Shown in pieces: positions 1 to 6,973 of a stretch of DNA of 18,013 nucleotides. The stretch's first letter is position 1. Each line of letters starts with the position of its first letter. The position numbers and the translations under genes were made by a program. The stretch is from an uncultured Lachnospiraceae bacterium. GTDB taxonomy: Bacteria; Bacillota; Clostridia; Lachnospirales; Lachnospiraceae. The stretch is taken from positions 1 through 18,013 of the forward strand of contig CAJOQO010000120.1 in assembly GCA_905236545.1 (NCBI GenBank), in the 5' to 3' direction. The notes below the pieces were generated by a model, which saw only the letters and a list, made by a program, of their open reading frames with translations, did not search any database and was not told the origin of the DNA.

Positions 1-9
1 CAGTCGGCA

Positions 10-68
10 GCCACAGGGGTTCCTTCGCTCCGACCCCCGAAAGTCTGCCGCTCAGGAACCCCTGTGGC
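10..68. repeat. Perfect 15-bp inverted repeat downstream of the fuc operon
   Basis: Bases 10-24 are the exact reverse complement of bases 54-68, with a 29-nt spacer. The element starts 57 nt past the kinase stop codon on the minus strand. It could fold as a long stem-loop in RNA from either strand and so close the operon or a gene lying off the left edge. No U-rich tract follows on the minus strand within the window, so a classical intrinsic terminator is not shown. It could equally be one copy of a dispersed extragenic palindrome. A small second hairpin (92-96 with 100-104) lies between it and the kinase gene. No gene is seen in bases 1-125. Confidence 0.6.
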
Positions 69-125
69 CGTCTCGTGGTGCTCAGGGGGCGGCCTGCGGC
101 AGGCATCGCACAAGGCCGGGGCGCA

Positions 126-1499
126 CTACAGCTCTATCATCTGCTTTCCTTCCTCATAGGACGGGACTTCTCCCTCCGCGACCATCTGAACCAGAATGTT
201 CCCGGCAGCGGTCGCTTCCTTCAGGCCCGTCCGGACCTGTCTCTTCAGGGCTTTTTCCGTCAGACGGTTCAGATATCCGGCGCTGGAGCCTCCGCCCACG
301 ATCAGAACCCTGTCGTAGGTTTTCCGTGTCAGTTTCTCCAGCTGCTCAGCGGTCTGTGCATAGCTCTCCGCAAGGCTGTGGTAAACCACACCTGCCAGTT
401 CCCCCATCGTTTCCGGAACCTGCTGTCCGCTCTCCCGGCAGAAAGCGCGGATCTCCCCGGTCATGCTCTCAGGCGCAAGGAACCGCTCATGGTTTACATC
501 TACCCTGGATGGAAAGTCTTCGCATGCCTCCGCCATCGAACAGATCGTTCCATAGTCCAGCCCTCTTCCGTCTTCCTTCCGGATACTCTGGATCATCCAC
601 AGACCCATCAGGTTTTTATGGAAGCAGATCTTATCCCCGAAGCCTCCTTCATTCGTGAAATTTGCCTCCCGGCTCTGCGCAGTGCAGATCGGCGCGTCCA
701 GAAGCGTTCCCATCAAGGACCATGTCCCGGAGCTGATATAGATGAATTCGCCCTCCTCCGGAATCGCCGCGATGGCGGAGGCCGTATCATGGGATGCAAC
801 CGCTGTCACGGCAGGTCTGCAGCCTGTAAGCTCCGCGATTTCCTCCTTTACCGCGCCGATCCTGGTGCCCGGCGCCACAACAGGCAGGAAGATCCGCTCG
901 GGATATCCGAGCATGCGGGCCAGTTCCAGATCCCACTCCTTCTCCCCACACCGAAGCAGCTGTGTTGTCGATGCTTCCGTATACTCACATCTCCGGATAC
1001 CGGTCAGAAGGTAGTTCAGGTAATCCGGCACCATCAGCAGGCTATGCGCTCCGTCAAGCACCTGAGGACGCTGAAGCCGGTCCGCCATCAGCTGATAGAT
1101 GGTATTGTACGATGCCTTCAGGATACCGGTTCTTTCATACAGCTCCTCCGGCGTCAGGATCTCCTCCAGCTTCCTGTCCATCCCCTCCGTCCGGCTGTCA
1201 CGATACCCGTAGGTTTCCCCGATCACCTTTCCGTCCCGGTCCGTCAGGACATAGTCCACGCCCCAGGTATCGATCCCCATACTGACAGGAGAAAGCCCTT
1301 TTTGAGCGCATTTCTTCATGCCCTCCAGGATCTCTGAAAAGATACGGTTATAGTCCCAGCAGTAAGATCCGCCCCGCCGGATCATGCCATTTTCAAAGCG
1401 GTGAATCTCTTCCAGCATCAGACGGCCGTCTTTCAGGTATCCGCCGATCAGGCGTCCGCCGGATGCGCCAAGATCAACAGCCAGATAATAATTTCCCAT
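126..1499 (-). CDS. RhaB-type FGGY sugar kinase, probable L-fuculokinase
   Basis: This kinase most likely phosphorylates L-fuculose to L-fuculose 1-phosphate in the cytoplasm, feeding the adjacent aldolase. The 457-aa protein opens with the FGGY phosphate-binding motif AVDLGASGGR (residues 7-16). It also has GIDTWGVDY (75-83), YRDSRT (99-104), an ASHDTASA block with the likely catalytic base D238, YISSGTWSLMG (254-264), and a C-terminal VGGGSSAGYLN nucleotide-site motif (401-411). These motifs and the length match rhamnulokinase (RhaB) better than E. coli FucK. The fucose role is inferred from the fucI-fucU-fucA neighbours, and rhamnulose or another ketose remains possible. The ATG at 1499 was chosen because GGAGGAGG lies just upstream. 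A GTG extension to 1604 would begin inside the fucA stop region and add 35 residues outside the family. It is the last gene of the operon. Confidence 0.88.
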   Translation of the reverse strand: MGNYYLAVDLGASGGRLIGGYLKDGRLMLEEIHRFENGMIRRGGSYCWDYNRIFSEILEGMKKCAQKGLSPVSMGIDTWGVDYVLTDRDGKVIGETYGYRDSRTEGMDRKLEEILTPEELYERTGILKASYNTIYQLMADRLQRPQVLDGAHSLLMVPDYLNYLLTGIRRCEYTEASTTQLLRCGEKEWDLELARMLGYPERIFLPVVAPGTRIGAVKEEIAELTGCRPAVTAVASHDTASAIAAIPEEGEFIYISSGTWSLMGTLLDAPICTAQSREANFTNEGGFGDKICFHKNLMGLWMIQSIRKEDGRGLDYGTICSMAEACEDFPSRVDVNHERFLAPESMTGEIRAFCRESGQQVPETMGELAGVVYHSLAESYAQTAEQLEKLTRKTYDRVLIVGGGSSAGYLNRLTEKALKRQVRTGLKEATAAGNILVQMVAEGEVPSYEEGKQMIEL

Positions 1500-1551
1500 A
1501 TTCCTCCTCCCTGAAAACAATTTCCCAAGCTTCCGCGCCTGCCGGAACAGA

Positions 1552-1586
1552 GCAATACCGTCCGGATGAACACCGGACGGTATTGC
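1552..1586 (-). promoter_or_regulatory. Perfect 14-bp stem-loop between fucA and the kinase
   Basis: Bases 1552-1565 pair perfectly with 1573-1586 around a 7-nt loop. The hairpin lies 14 nt past the fucA stop and 52 nt before the kinase start. It is not followed by a U-tract on the minus strand, so it is unlikely to stop transcription fully. It may be a 3'-end stabiliser, a processing site or a partial attenuator that sets kinase levels below those of the aldolase. The structure is seen directly; the function is inferred. Confidence 0.6.
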
Positions 1587-1600
1587 CCTGAAGCAGTTCC

Positions 1601-2284
1601 TCACCCATTATATCCCATGGGGCCGGCTCCGCCTTTTCGTACCTGGCCGTACGTCTTGTAGTGTTCCATCGCCTCTGCCATCTGCTCGTCGGTAAGAACA
1701 TTCATCTTCCCGGCCGACAGGCATCCAAGCTGCACCCGGGCACACCATTCCATGGTCAGCGCCAGGCCATACGCACTCTTCAGCGTACTGCCGCCCGCGC
1801 ACATGCCATGGTTGGCGAGGATCAGGCCCCTGCTTTTCTTCCGCAGTGCCGCAGCGGCCGCTTCCGCCAGCTCCGGCGTGCCAAAGGTATGGTACGGTAC
1901 CAGCGGGATCTCGCCGGTCCCTGCCTCGGCGATCGCATAGTGGACTGCGCGCAGCGGCTCCCCCATGCATGCAAGGATCGTGCAGTACATGGAATGTGTA
2001 TGCACGACAGCCTGCACGCCGAAGTCTTCCCTGTAAAATGCACTGTGAAGCAGGTACTCGCTGGAAGGCTTTCTGTCTCCCTCGACCCTGTTCCCGTCCA
2101 GATCCAGAATCACGATATCCTCAGGGCGGGTATCTTCATACGGAATGCCGGACGGACTGATGGCCATACAGTGAAGGCCGGGATCGTAGACACTGATGTT
2201 TCCCGCGGTTCCGAGCGTCAGCCCGTCCGCTGCCATTCTGTTTCCATATTCGACGATCTGCTCCCTGGCCGTTTTCATTAACAT
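1601..2284 (-). CDS. fucA: L-fuculose-phosphate aldolase (class II aldolase/adducin family)
   Basis: This enzyme cleaves L-fuculose 1-phosphate into dihydroxyacetone phosphate and L-lactaldehyde using a zinc ion. The 227-aa protein is close to the 215 aa of E. coli FucA. It shows the GTAGNIS phosphate-binding stretch (25-31), the SPSGIPY motif (44-49), the catalytic glutamate E76 in PSSEYLLH, the zinc ligands H95 and H97 in VVHTHS, and the third ligand H159 in LANHGM. The start at 2284 (MLMKTAREQ) has AGGAG 8 nt upstream and overlaps fucU by 7 nt. The alternative ATG at 2278 forms a TAATG overlap with the fucU stop. Either way translation is probably coupled to fucU. A ribulose-phosphate aldolase or epimerase of the same superfamily is the main alternative, but the operon favours FucA. 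Confidence 0.93.
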   Translation of the reverse strand: MLMKTAREQIVEYGNRMAADGLTLGTAGNISVYDPGLHCMAISPSGIPYEDTRPEDIVILDLDGNRVEGDRKPSSEYLLHSAFYREDFGVQAVVHTHSMYCTILACMGEPLRAVHYAIAEAGTGEIPLVPYHTFGTPELAEAAAAALRKKSRGLILANHGMCAGGSTLKSAYGLALTMEWCARVQLGCLSAGKMNVLTDEQMAEAMEHYKTYGQVRKGGAGPMGYNG

Positions 2285-2742
2285 GTCGGTTTCTCCTGTT
2301 TTACAACACCCTTCTGCAGAATGATATTCGCATAGACTGCCGTCTCGCCGGACTGCAGGATACAATAGCATTTCTTCGCCTGCTCGTAGAATTCAAACCG
2401 CTCGTAAGAGCCAAAGGCCGAAGCGCCCCGGTCATCGTATTTCGCGACGATCTTTTTATACTCGTCAATAATCGGCACCTTCATCCCGGCATCCTGCGGG
2501 GTGACTTCCATGATCATTGCCGGCGTCTCCACATATTCATCCAGCGGGATCAGCTGAAGAATCGCGTCCAGAAGCTCCGGAACGCCATGTCCGTCCGCGC
2601 GCAGCAGGATCGCTCCCTGCGCATCGGCCATGGACGCGCCGGGGAAGTTTCCGTCCCCGATGCAGATCCTGTCGCCGTGTCCCATCTCATTCAGGACCGA
2701 CAGCAGTTCCGGTGAAATGATCGGCGGTATATTCTTTAGCAT
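2278..2742 (-). CDS. fucU: L-fucose mutarotase (FucU/RbsD family)
   Basis: FucU interconverts the alpha and beta anomers of L-fucose so that imported sugar matches the form used by the isomerase. The 154-aa protein has the family's N-terminal core, with the catalytic histidine H22 in EMGHGDRICIGDGNFP, and the conserved C-terminal GETAVYANIILQKGVV stretch near residue 140. E. coli FucU is 140 aa, so this one has a short C-terminal tail. AGGAGG lies 8 nt before the ATG. The gene follows fucI after 59 nt and overlaps the start of fucA, a compact pathway order. Ribose pyranase (RbsD) is a related alternative, but the FucU-like C-terminus and the neighbours argue for fucose. Confidence 0.93.
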   Translation of the reverse strand: MLKNIPPIISPELLSVLNEMGHGDRICIGDGNFPGASMADAQGAILLRADGHGVPELLDAILQLIPLDEYVETPAMIMEVTPQDAGMKVPIIDEYKKIVAKYDDRGASAFGSYERFEFYEQAKKCYCILQSGETAVYANIILQKGVVKQEKPTC

Positions 2743-2801
2743 GTTTCAACCCTCCTTGTTACGCAGCTGAAAAAATCGGTTTTCGCAAAGCGGCTGATGT
2801 C

Positions 2802-4610
2802 TCAATACGCCTTGTACATCGGCCCGAACGTGGCGCATGCACGATAGTCCGCGCCTTCCTTATCCATTCCGAACGCACCCCACGCGGCCGGACGGTAGAT
2901 CTTCTCCTCCGGCACATTGTGCATGCACACAGGGATCCGGAGCATGGACGCCATCGTGATCAGATCCGCCCCCACGTGTCCGTAAACAGAGGATCCGTGG
3001 TTCGCCCCCCACGCACGCATCATGTGGTACGCACTCTGGAACGGACTTCCTTCCCTGTGGTCGCAGCGCGGCGCAAACCATGTGCACGGCCAGGTATAGT
3101 CTGTTCTCTTCCAGAGCGTATCCGTCACCTCATCGGGAAGGCATACCGTCCATCCCTCCGCGATCTGAAAGACCGGTCCGAGGCCTTTCACCAGGTTCAG
3201 CCGCATCATCGTCACCGGCATCTCCGCCTTCGTCACAAAGCGCGAGGAATACCCGCCGCCGCGGAAATATCCATTGTCCGCGGGAGCCCACTCCGTGGCC
3301 TCCGTCATCTTCCGGATATCCTCCTGCGTCACGTCCCACCACTGTTTGCAGACTGCCTGCCCGTTCTGATCGGTGCATACACCGGAGAAGTCCAGGGCAG
3401 ACGCGCCGGAGTTGATCAGGTGGATGAAGCCGTCCGCGTCCTTTGCATGGCCTTCGATCTCATATCCGGTGACACGCTTCACGGAATCGCCGCTCCAATA
3501 GGTACGGACGTCAGAGAACATGGGAGCCCTGCCGGTCAGCTGTTTCTGGAACAGCATGCACAGGCCGTTCAGCACGTCATTTTCCGTCGCCAGTACATAA
3601 GGCTCCCTCGCACCGTCATAATCAAAAGAGGTGGCAAGGAATGCCTCCGGATAATCACAGTTCGGATAAAAATCGGTCCACTGGCGCTGCCCCTGGAAGC
3701 CGCCCGCGATCGCATTGTGTCCCAGCGCTTCCTCCGGGAACTTCTCCGCGAGCTTCTCATTGCCGCGCATCAGGTCCTTGATGATCACGTACATCCTGAC
3801 CGTGAACTCCCACTGTTCATCCTTCACCTCCCGGCTCTTCTGGATCCAGTCCGGGTTCTTGTCAAAGCACTCTTTGCATCTCTCCTTCGTCCATGCAAGG
3901 GCTCTCTGGTATTCCTCCTCATCATAGATCCCTTCGGTCATCCTGCGGATCACCTCCACCTCGTCAACGGACTCCACCCGCATGCCGAGATAGGCTTCGA
4001 TAAAGTCCTGATCGATGATGGAACCGCCGATTCCCATGGTCACCGATCCGATCTGGAGATAGGAAGTTCCCCTGAGGGAAGCGACCGCCACTGCCGCGCG
4101 GCCGAAGCGGAGCAGCATCTCTGTCACATCTTCCGGAATCTCTTCCGCATCCGCTTCCTGTACTTCATGCCCGTACATCCCGAATGCCGGAAGTCCTTTC
4201 TGCGCATGTGTGGCAAGAACAGACGCAAGATATACCGCGCCGGGACGTTCTGTCGCGTTCAGCCCCCAGACCCCTTTGATGGTTGACGGATCCATATCCA
4301 TGGTCTCGGATCCGTAGCACCAGCACGGAGTGACGGTCAGCGTGATATCCACACCTTCCTTCTTAAACTGTTCCGCGCACGCCGCGCTCTCACGCACCCG
4401 GCCGATCGTGGTATCCGCGATTACGACCCGGACAGGAGTTCCGTCCGAATAGCGAAGATTCTCTTCATACAGTTTTTTCGCCTTCCGTGCCATCCCCATT
4501 GTCTGCTCTTCCAACGATCCCCGGACATCAAGAGGGCCTTTGCGCCCGTCGATTACCGGACGGATGCCGATTACCGGACGGCCTCCGATCAGTTTTCTGG
4601 TATCTGCCAT
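2802..4610 (-). CDS. fucI: L-fucose isomerase
   Basis: FucI is a cytoplasmic manganese-dependent ketol isomerase converting L-fucose to L-fuculose; many members also accept D-arabinose. The 602-aa length fits E. coli FucI (591 aa). Conserved blocks run along the whole protein: GFQGQRQWTDFYPN (304-317), SFDYDGAREPYVLATENDVLNG (about 328-349), FSDVRTYWS (365-373) and NHGSSVYGHVGADLITMASMLRIP (about 537-560). By alignment from memory, the metal ligands are E343, D367 and H538. The ATG at 4610 is chosen because GGAGG lies 5 nt upstream. Starts at 4622 and 4700 would run through that ribosome site or the leader hairpin. The gene is separated from the binding-protein gene by 187 nt containing two stem-loops. 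Confidence 0.96.
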   Translation of the reverse strand: MADTRKLIGGRPVIGIRPVIDGRKGPLDVRGSLEEQTMGMARKAKKLYEENLRYSDGTPVRVVIADTTIGRVRESAACAEQFKKEGVDITLTVTPCWCYGSETMDMDPSTIKGVWGLNATERPGAVYLASVLATHAQKGLPAFGMYGHEVQEADAEEIPEDVTEMLLRFGRAAVAVASLRGTSYLQIGSVTMGIGGSIIDQDFIEAYLGMRVESVDEVEVIRRMTEGIYDEEEYQRALAWTKERCKECFDKNPDWIQKSREVKDEQWEFTVRMYVIIKDLMRGNEKLAEKFPEEALGHNAIAGGFQGQRQWTDFYPNCDYPEAFLATSFDYDGAREPYVLATENDVLNGLCMLFQKQLTGRAPMFSDVRTYWSGDSVKRVTGYEIEGHAKDADGFIHLINSGASALDFSGVCTDQNGQAVCKQWWDVTQEDIRKMTEATEWAPADNGYFRGGGYSSRFVTKAEMPVTMMRLNLVKGLGPVFQIAEGWTVCLPDEVTDTLWKRTDYTWPCTWFAPRCDHREGSPFQSAYHMMRAWGANHGSSVYGHVGADLITMASMLRIPVCMHNVPEEKIYRPAAWGAFGMDKEGADYRACATFGPMYKAY

Positions 4611-4652
4611 TTTTTCCTCCATCCTTATTCCATCAATAAATCTGAAGATGCA

Positions 4653-4690
4653 GGGTATACCGGACGGCCTGCGTGGCCGATCCGATACCC
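4653..4690 (-). promoter_or_regulatory. Imperfect stem-loop in the fucI leader
   Basis: Bases 4653-4669 pair with 4675-4690 around a 5-nt loop. The outer and inner parts of the stem match exactly and are interrupted only by small bulges. It lies about 40 nt before the fucI start on the minus strand. With the hairpin at 4723-4760 it forms a tandem structured spacer between the binding-protein gene and fucI. No U-tract follows, so mRNA stabilisation or processing is a better guess than full termination. Confidence 0.45.
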
Positions 4691-4722
4691 CTGCCATCAT
4701 TTCTCATCTTTTTGCTGTCATC

Positions 4723-4760
4723 TCCTGCGGCTCAAACCGGACAGGTCTCCCGCCGCAGGA
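4723..4760 (-). promoter_or_regulatory. Stem-loop after the sugar-binding-protein gene
   Basis: Bases 4723-4731 are an exact reverse complement of 4752-4760, with a 20-nt loop. It starts 37 nt after the binding-protein stop on the minus strand. No run of T follows, so it is not a convincing intrinsic terminator. Hairpins in this position commonly protect an upstream abundant mRNA segment. The structure is seen; the role is inferred. Confidence 0.45.
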
Positions 4761-4797
4761 ATGCCGGATCCTGCTTCTATTATAAGTATCAGGCTGA

Positions 4798-5904
4798 TCA
4801 GTCATACAGGTTCGGAGCGATGCTCTCGTCATCCATATTCTCCGCATTGTACCAGTAGCCATCGGTCGGGACATCGATCAGTTCCTGTCCGTTCGCAGCT
4901 GCGGTCAATGCATAGATGCAGTAGTAACCCATCATCAGCGGAGACTGCGTAACAGCGCCAAGGAAGGTTCCGTCTTCGACAGCAGCCTTGATCGAGGTGC
5001 CGGCGTCAAAGCCTACGCCAACAACCGTATCGCCGAGAACCTCGCGGTTGTCATTGGCAACAAGGAGTCCCTCTGCCGCGGTCTGGTTGGAGCCGAATAC
5101 CGCAATGGTGTCTTCCTTATCCAGAATGGTTCCCGCTTCGGTAGAGCAAAGGTCAACCGTGGTCTGAGCCGGTACGCGAACTTCGAGGATGATGTCTGCG
5201 TCGCCTTCCACAGCGCCTTCCGCCGCGTCAACATAGAACTCATTTCCTTCCACCGATACAGTATAGCCGTCTTCAGCGGCAAGCTCGATCAGCTTGTTGA
5301 TGAAGCCAAGGCCGCGCTGCTGAATATTCAGCGCATAGTTATCCTGGTTGATCTCACCGATCCGAACAGGTTCGTCACCGATCTGATCCTTTACTGCCTC
5401 ATAAAGATTCTCAGCCGCAACCTGACCCGCTGCCGTGTTATCCGTAACGACCGTGCACACCACAGAGCCTTCCGGCGCTCCCTCGATGCCGGTGTCGAAT
5501 GCGACAATCGGAACTCCGGCATCTACCGCAGTCTGCAGGGATTCAAGAACCGATGAGGTATCGCAGGCTGCGAGGCCTACGCCTGCCGGTTTGCCATTGA
5601 TGGCACTGTTCAGCATATTGACCTGATCTGCGATATCCGACTCGGAAGCAGGACCCTGCGCAGAGTAAGTGACTCCCAGTTCTTCCGCAGCCTGATCCAT
5701 GCCCTGCAGAGCTGCCTGCCAGTAGGTGGACTGGAAGGATTTCACGACGATCTGGAAATCATATGCATCATCCGCAGTCAGTCCCTCGAACTGCGCGATA
5801 CCTTCCGTCGTGTCAGAAAGATTCTCTGCCGCGAACGCCGGAGCGGAAACCAGACCAGCTGCCATCACTGCACCCATCATCATTGCCAATACCTTTTTGT
5901 TCAT
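4798..5904 (-). CDS. Sugar ABC transporter substrate-binding protein (ribose/galactose-type fold)
   Basis: This is the extracytoplasmic receptor of the operon's CUT2 sugar importer, presumably binding L-fucose or a close relative. The 368-aa protein has a Sec signal peptide (MNKKVLAMMMGAVMAAGLVS) with an A-F-A cleavage motif at residues 23-25. The two-lobed binding domain of the Peripla_BP_4 type follows, with features such as FQIVVKSFQSTYWQAALQG, VGLAACDTSS, VPIVAFDTGI and AVFGSNQTAAEG. AGGAGG precedes the ATG by 8 nt. Oddly for a Gram-positive organism, there is no lipobox cysteine: the first cysteine is far into the mature protein, so membrane anchoring is unexplained. The gene is eighth in its operon although its product is normally needed in excess, and stem-loops flank it on both sides. 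The ligand is inferred only from context. Confidence 0.9.
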   Translation of the reverse strand: MNKKVLAMMMGAVMAAGLVSAPAFAAENLSDTTEGIAQFEGLTADDAYDFQIVVKSFQSTYWQAALQGMDQAAEELGVTYSAQGPASESDIADQVNMLNSAINGKPAGVGLAACDTSSVLESLQTAVDAGVPIVAFDTGIEGAPEGSVVCTVVTDNTAAGQVAAENLYEAVKDQIGDEPVRIGEINQDNYALNIQQRGLGFINKLIELAAEDGYTVSVEGNEFYVDAAEGAVEGDADIILEVRVPAQTTVDLCSTEAGTILDKEDTIAVFGSNQTAAEGLLVANDNREVLGDTVVGVGFDAGTSIKAAVEDGTFLGAVTQSPLMMGYYCIYALTAAANGQELIDVPTDGYWYNAENMDDESIAPNLYD

Positions 5905-5962
5905 TCTCTTTTCCTCCTTTTGAATGAGCTTGCGGAACCATTCTCCCGAACGGATTCCATAA

Positions 5963-5981
5963 AACCCTCTCGGTGAGGGTT
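5963..5981 (-). promoter_or_regulatory. Short stem-loop between permease and binding-protein genes
   Basis: The 7-bp stem pairs 5963-5969 with 5975-5981 around a 5-nt loop. On the minus strand the right arm runs into GGGTTTTA. It starts 10 nt after the permease stop and ends 58 nt before the binding-protein ATG. The short T-run makes partial termination or attenuation possible, but the stem is weak. It could also define a 5' processing end for the binding-protein transcript. No convincing internal promoter was recognised in the rest of this 86-nt gap. Confidence 0.4.
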
Positions 5982-5990
5982 GTGTACAGA

Positions 5991-6959
5991 TTATTTGATC
6001 ACTTTCCTCTTAATGATATCGATCGTGACCGCGCCGATCAGAACAAATCCTGTGATGATCTGCTGCATGTTTGCATTGAATCCGATGTAGGGAAGCCCCT
6101 GTTTGAGGAAGATGATGACGTAGGCCCCGATCACCGTTCCATAGATGGTTCCATAGCCTCCTGATGCGGACACCCCGCCGACAATCGCGCCGCCGATCGC
6201 GTCCAGCTCCATTCCCGCACCGGTGCCCGGCTGCACCGTCTTGATCACGGCCGCGTAGGCAATCGCCGCAAGTCCCGCAAACAGGCCGCTCACCACATAT
6301 ACCAGCACGTGGTACAATTTCACATTGATTCCGGACAGAATGGCGGCCTCCTTGTTGGAGCCGATCGCGATCGTATACCGCCCGAACCTTGTATGGGCCA
6401 GGACAAACTGCATGATCAGCATCAGCAGGATGATCCAGATAAGCCCCAGCGGCAGTTTGGTCTTATTTTCCAGCGTGATCTTAAAGATCGAGTGAAACCA
6501 GCCATTCTCCTGCTTTGCGGTCGGCCACGGGACGGCGAAGGAACCTGTCACAACAGACCCCAGTCCTCTCGTGATCATACAGGTACAAAGCGTTGCCAGG
6601 AATGGCGGCAGTCCCATGACAGAGATCAGGACGCCATTGGCAAGGCCGATCAGAACTCCGAAAAGAACAGAGATGAGGATCGCCAGCCCCGTCGGACAGT
6701 GATAGGCACGGATCAGATAGCCCCCTGCCAGCGCGTAACAGATCATTCCTGTCCCGATCGAGAGATCCACACCGCCCGTTATCAGCGGAAATGCCACTCC
6801 GATCGCCATCAGCACATAGTAATAGGAAATATCCATCATGCTCAGGAAAGTCGTATATTTCCCAAAATCAGAGCTGATCAGCCGGAAGATCAGATACAGT
6901 GCGACGAGAACGATCGCGACGATGACTTCCTGGGAAATAACCATCTTTTTCTTCGTCAT
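5991..6959 (-). CDS. Sugar ABC transporter permease 1 (RbsC-like)
   Basis: This integral membrane protein forms half of the translocation channel of the CUT2 importer. The 322-aa sequence carries the family motif TGGVDLSIG (61-69) between hydrophobic segments. It also has the ATPase-contact motif GSNKEAAILSGI (200-211) and the late glycine-rich segment AIGGAIVGGVSASGGYGTIYG (about 254-274). Length and hydrophobic pattern match RbsC/AraH-type permeases. The ATG at 6959 is preferred because purine-rich GAGGGGG lies upstream. A GTG at 6977 overlaps the ATPase stop and has no suitable ribosome site. It differs clearly from the second permease (8488-9465), so the channel is probably a heterodimer. 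The substrate is inferred from the operon, not from the sequence. Confidence 0.92.
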   Translation of the reverse strand: MTKKKMVISQEVIVAIVLVALYLIFRLISSDFGKYTTFLSMMDISYYYVLMAIGVAFPLITGGVDLSIGTGMICYALAGGYLIRAYHCPTGLAILISVLFGVLIGLANGVLISVMGLPPFLATLCTCMITRGLGSVVTGSFAVPWPTAKQENGWFHSIFKITLENKTKLPLGLIWIILLMLIMQFVLAHTRFGRYTIAIGSNKEAAILSGINVKLYHVLVYVVSGLFAGLAAIAYAAVIKTVQPGTGAGMELDAIGGAIVGGVSASGGYGTIYGTVIGAYVIIFLKQGLPYIGFNANMQQIITGFVLIGAVTIDIIKRKVIK

Positions 6960-6973
6960 ATCCTTTTTCCCCC

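Noticed and set aside
75..1337. 420-codon plus-strand frame opposite the kinase gene
   Set aside because: It is antisense to a clear FGGY kinase. No ribosome site or recognisable domain was seen.
2919..4286. 455-codon plus-strand frame opposite fucI
   Set aside because: The fucI assignment is secure across the whole region. The antisense product is rich in arginine, proline and histidine and shows no family motif.
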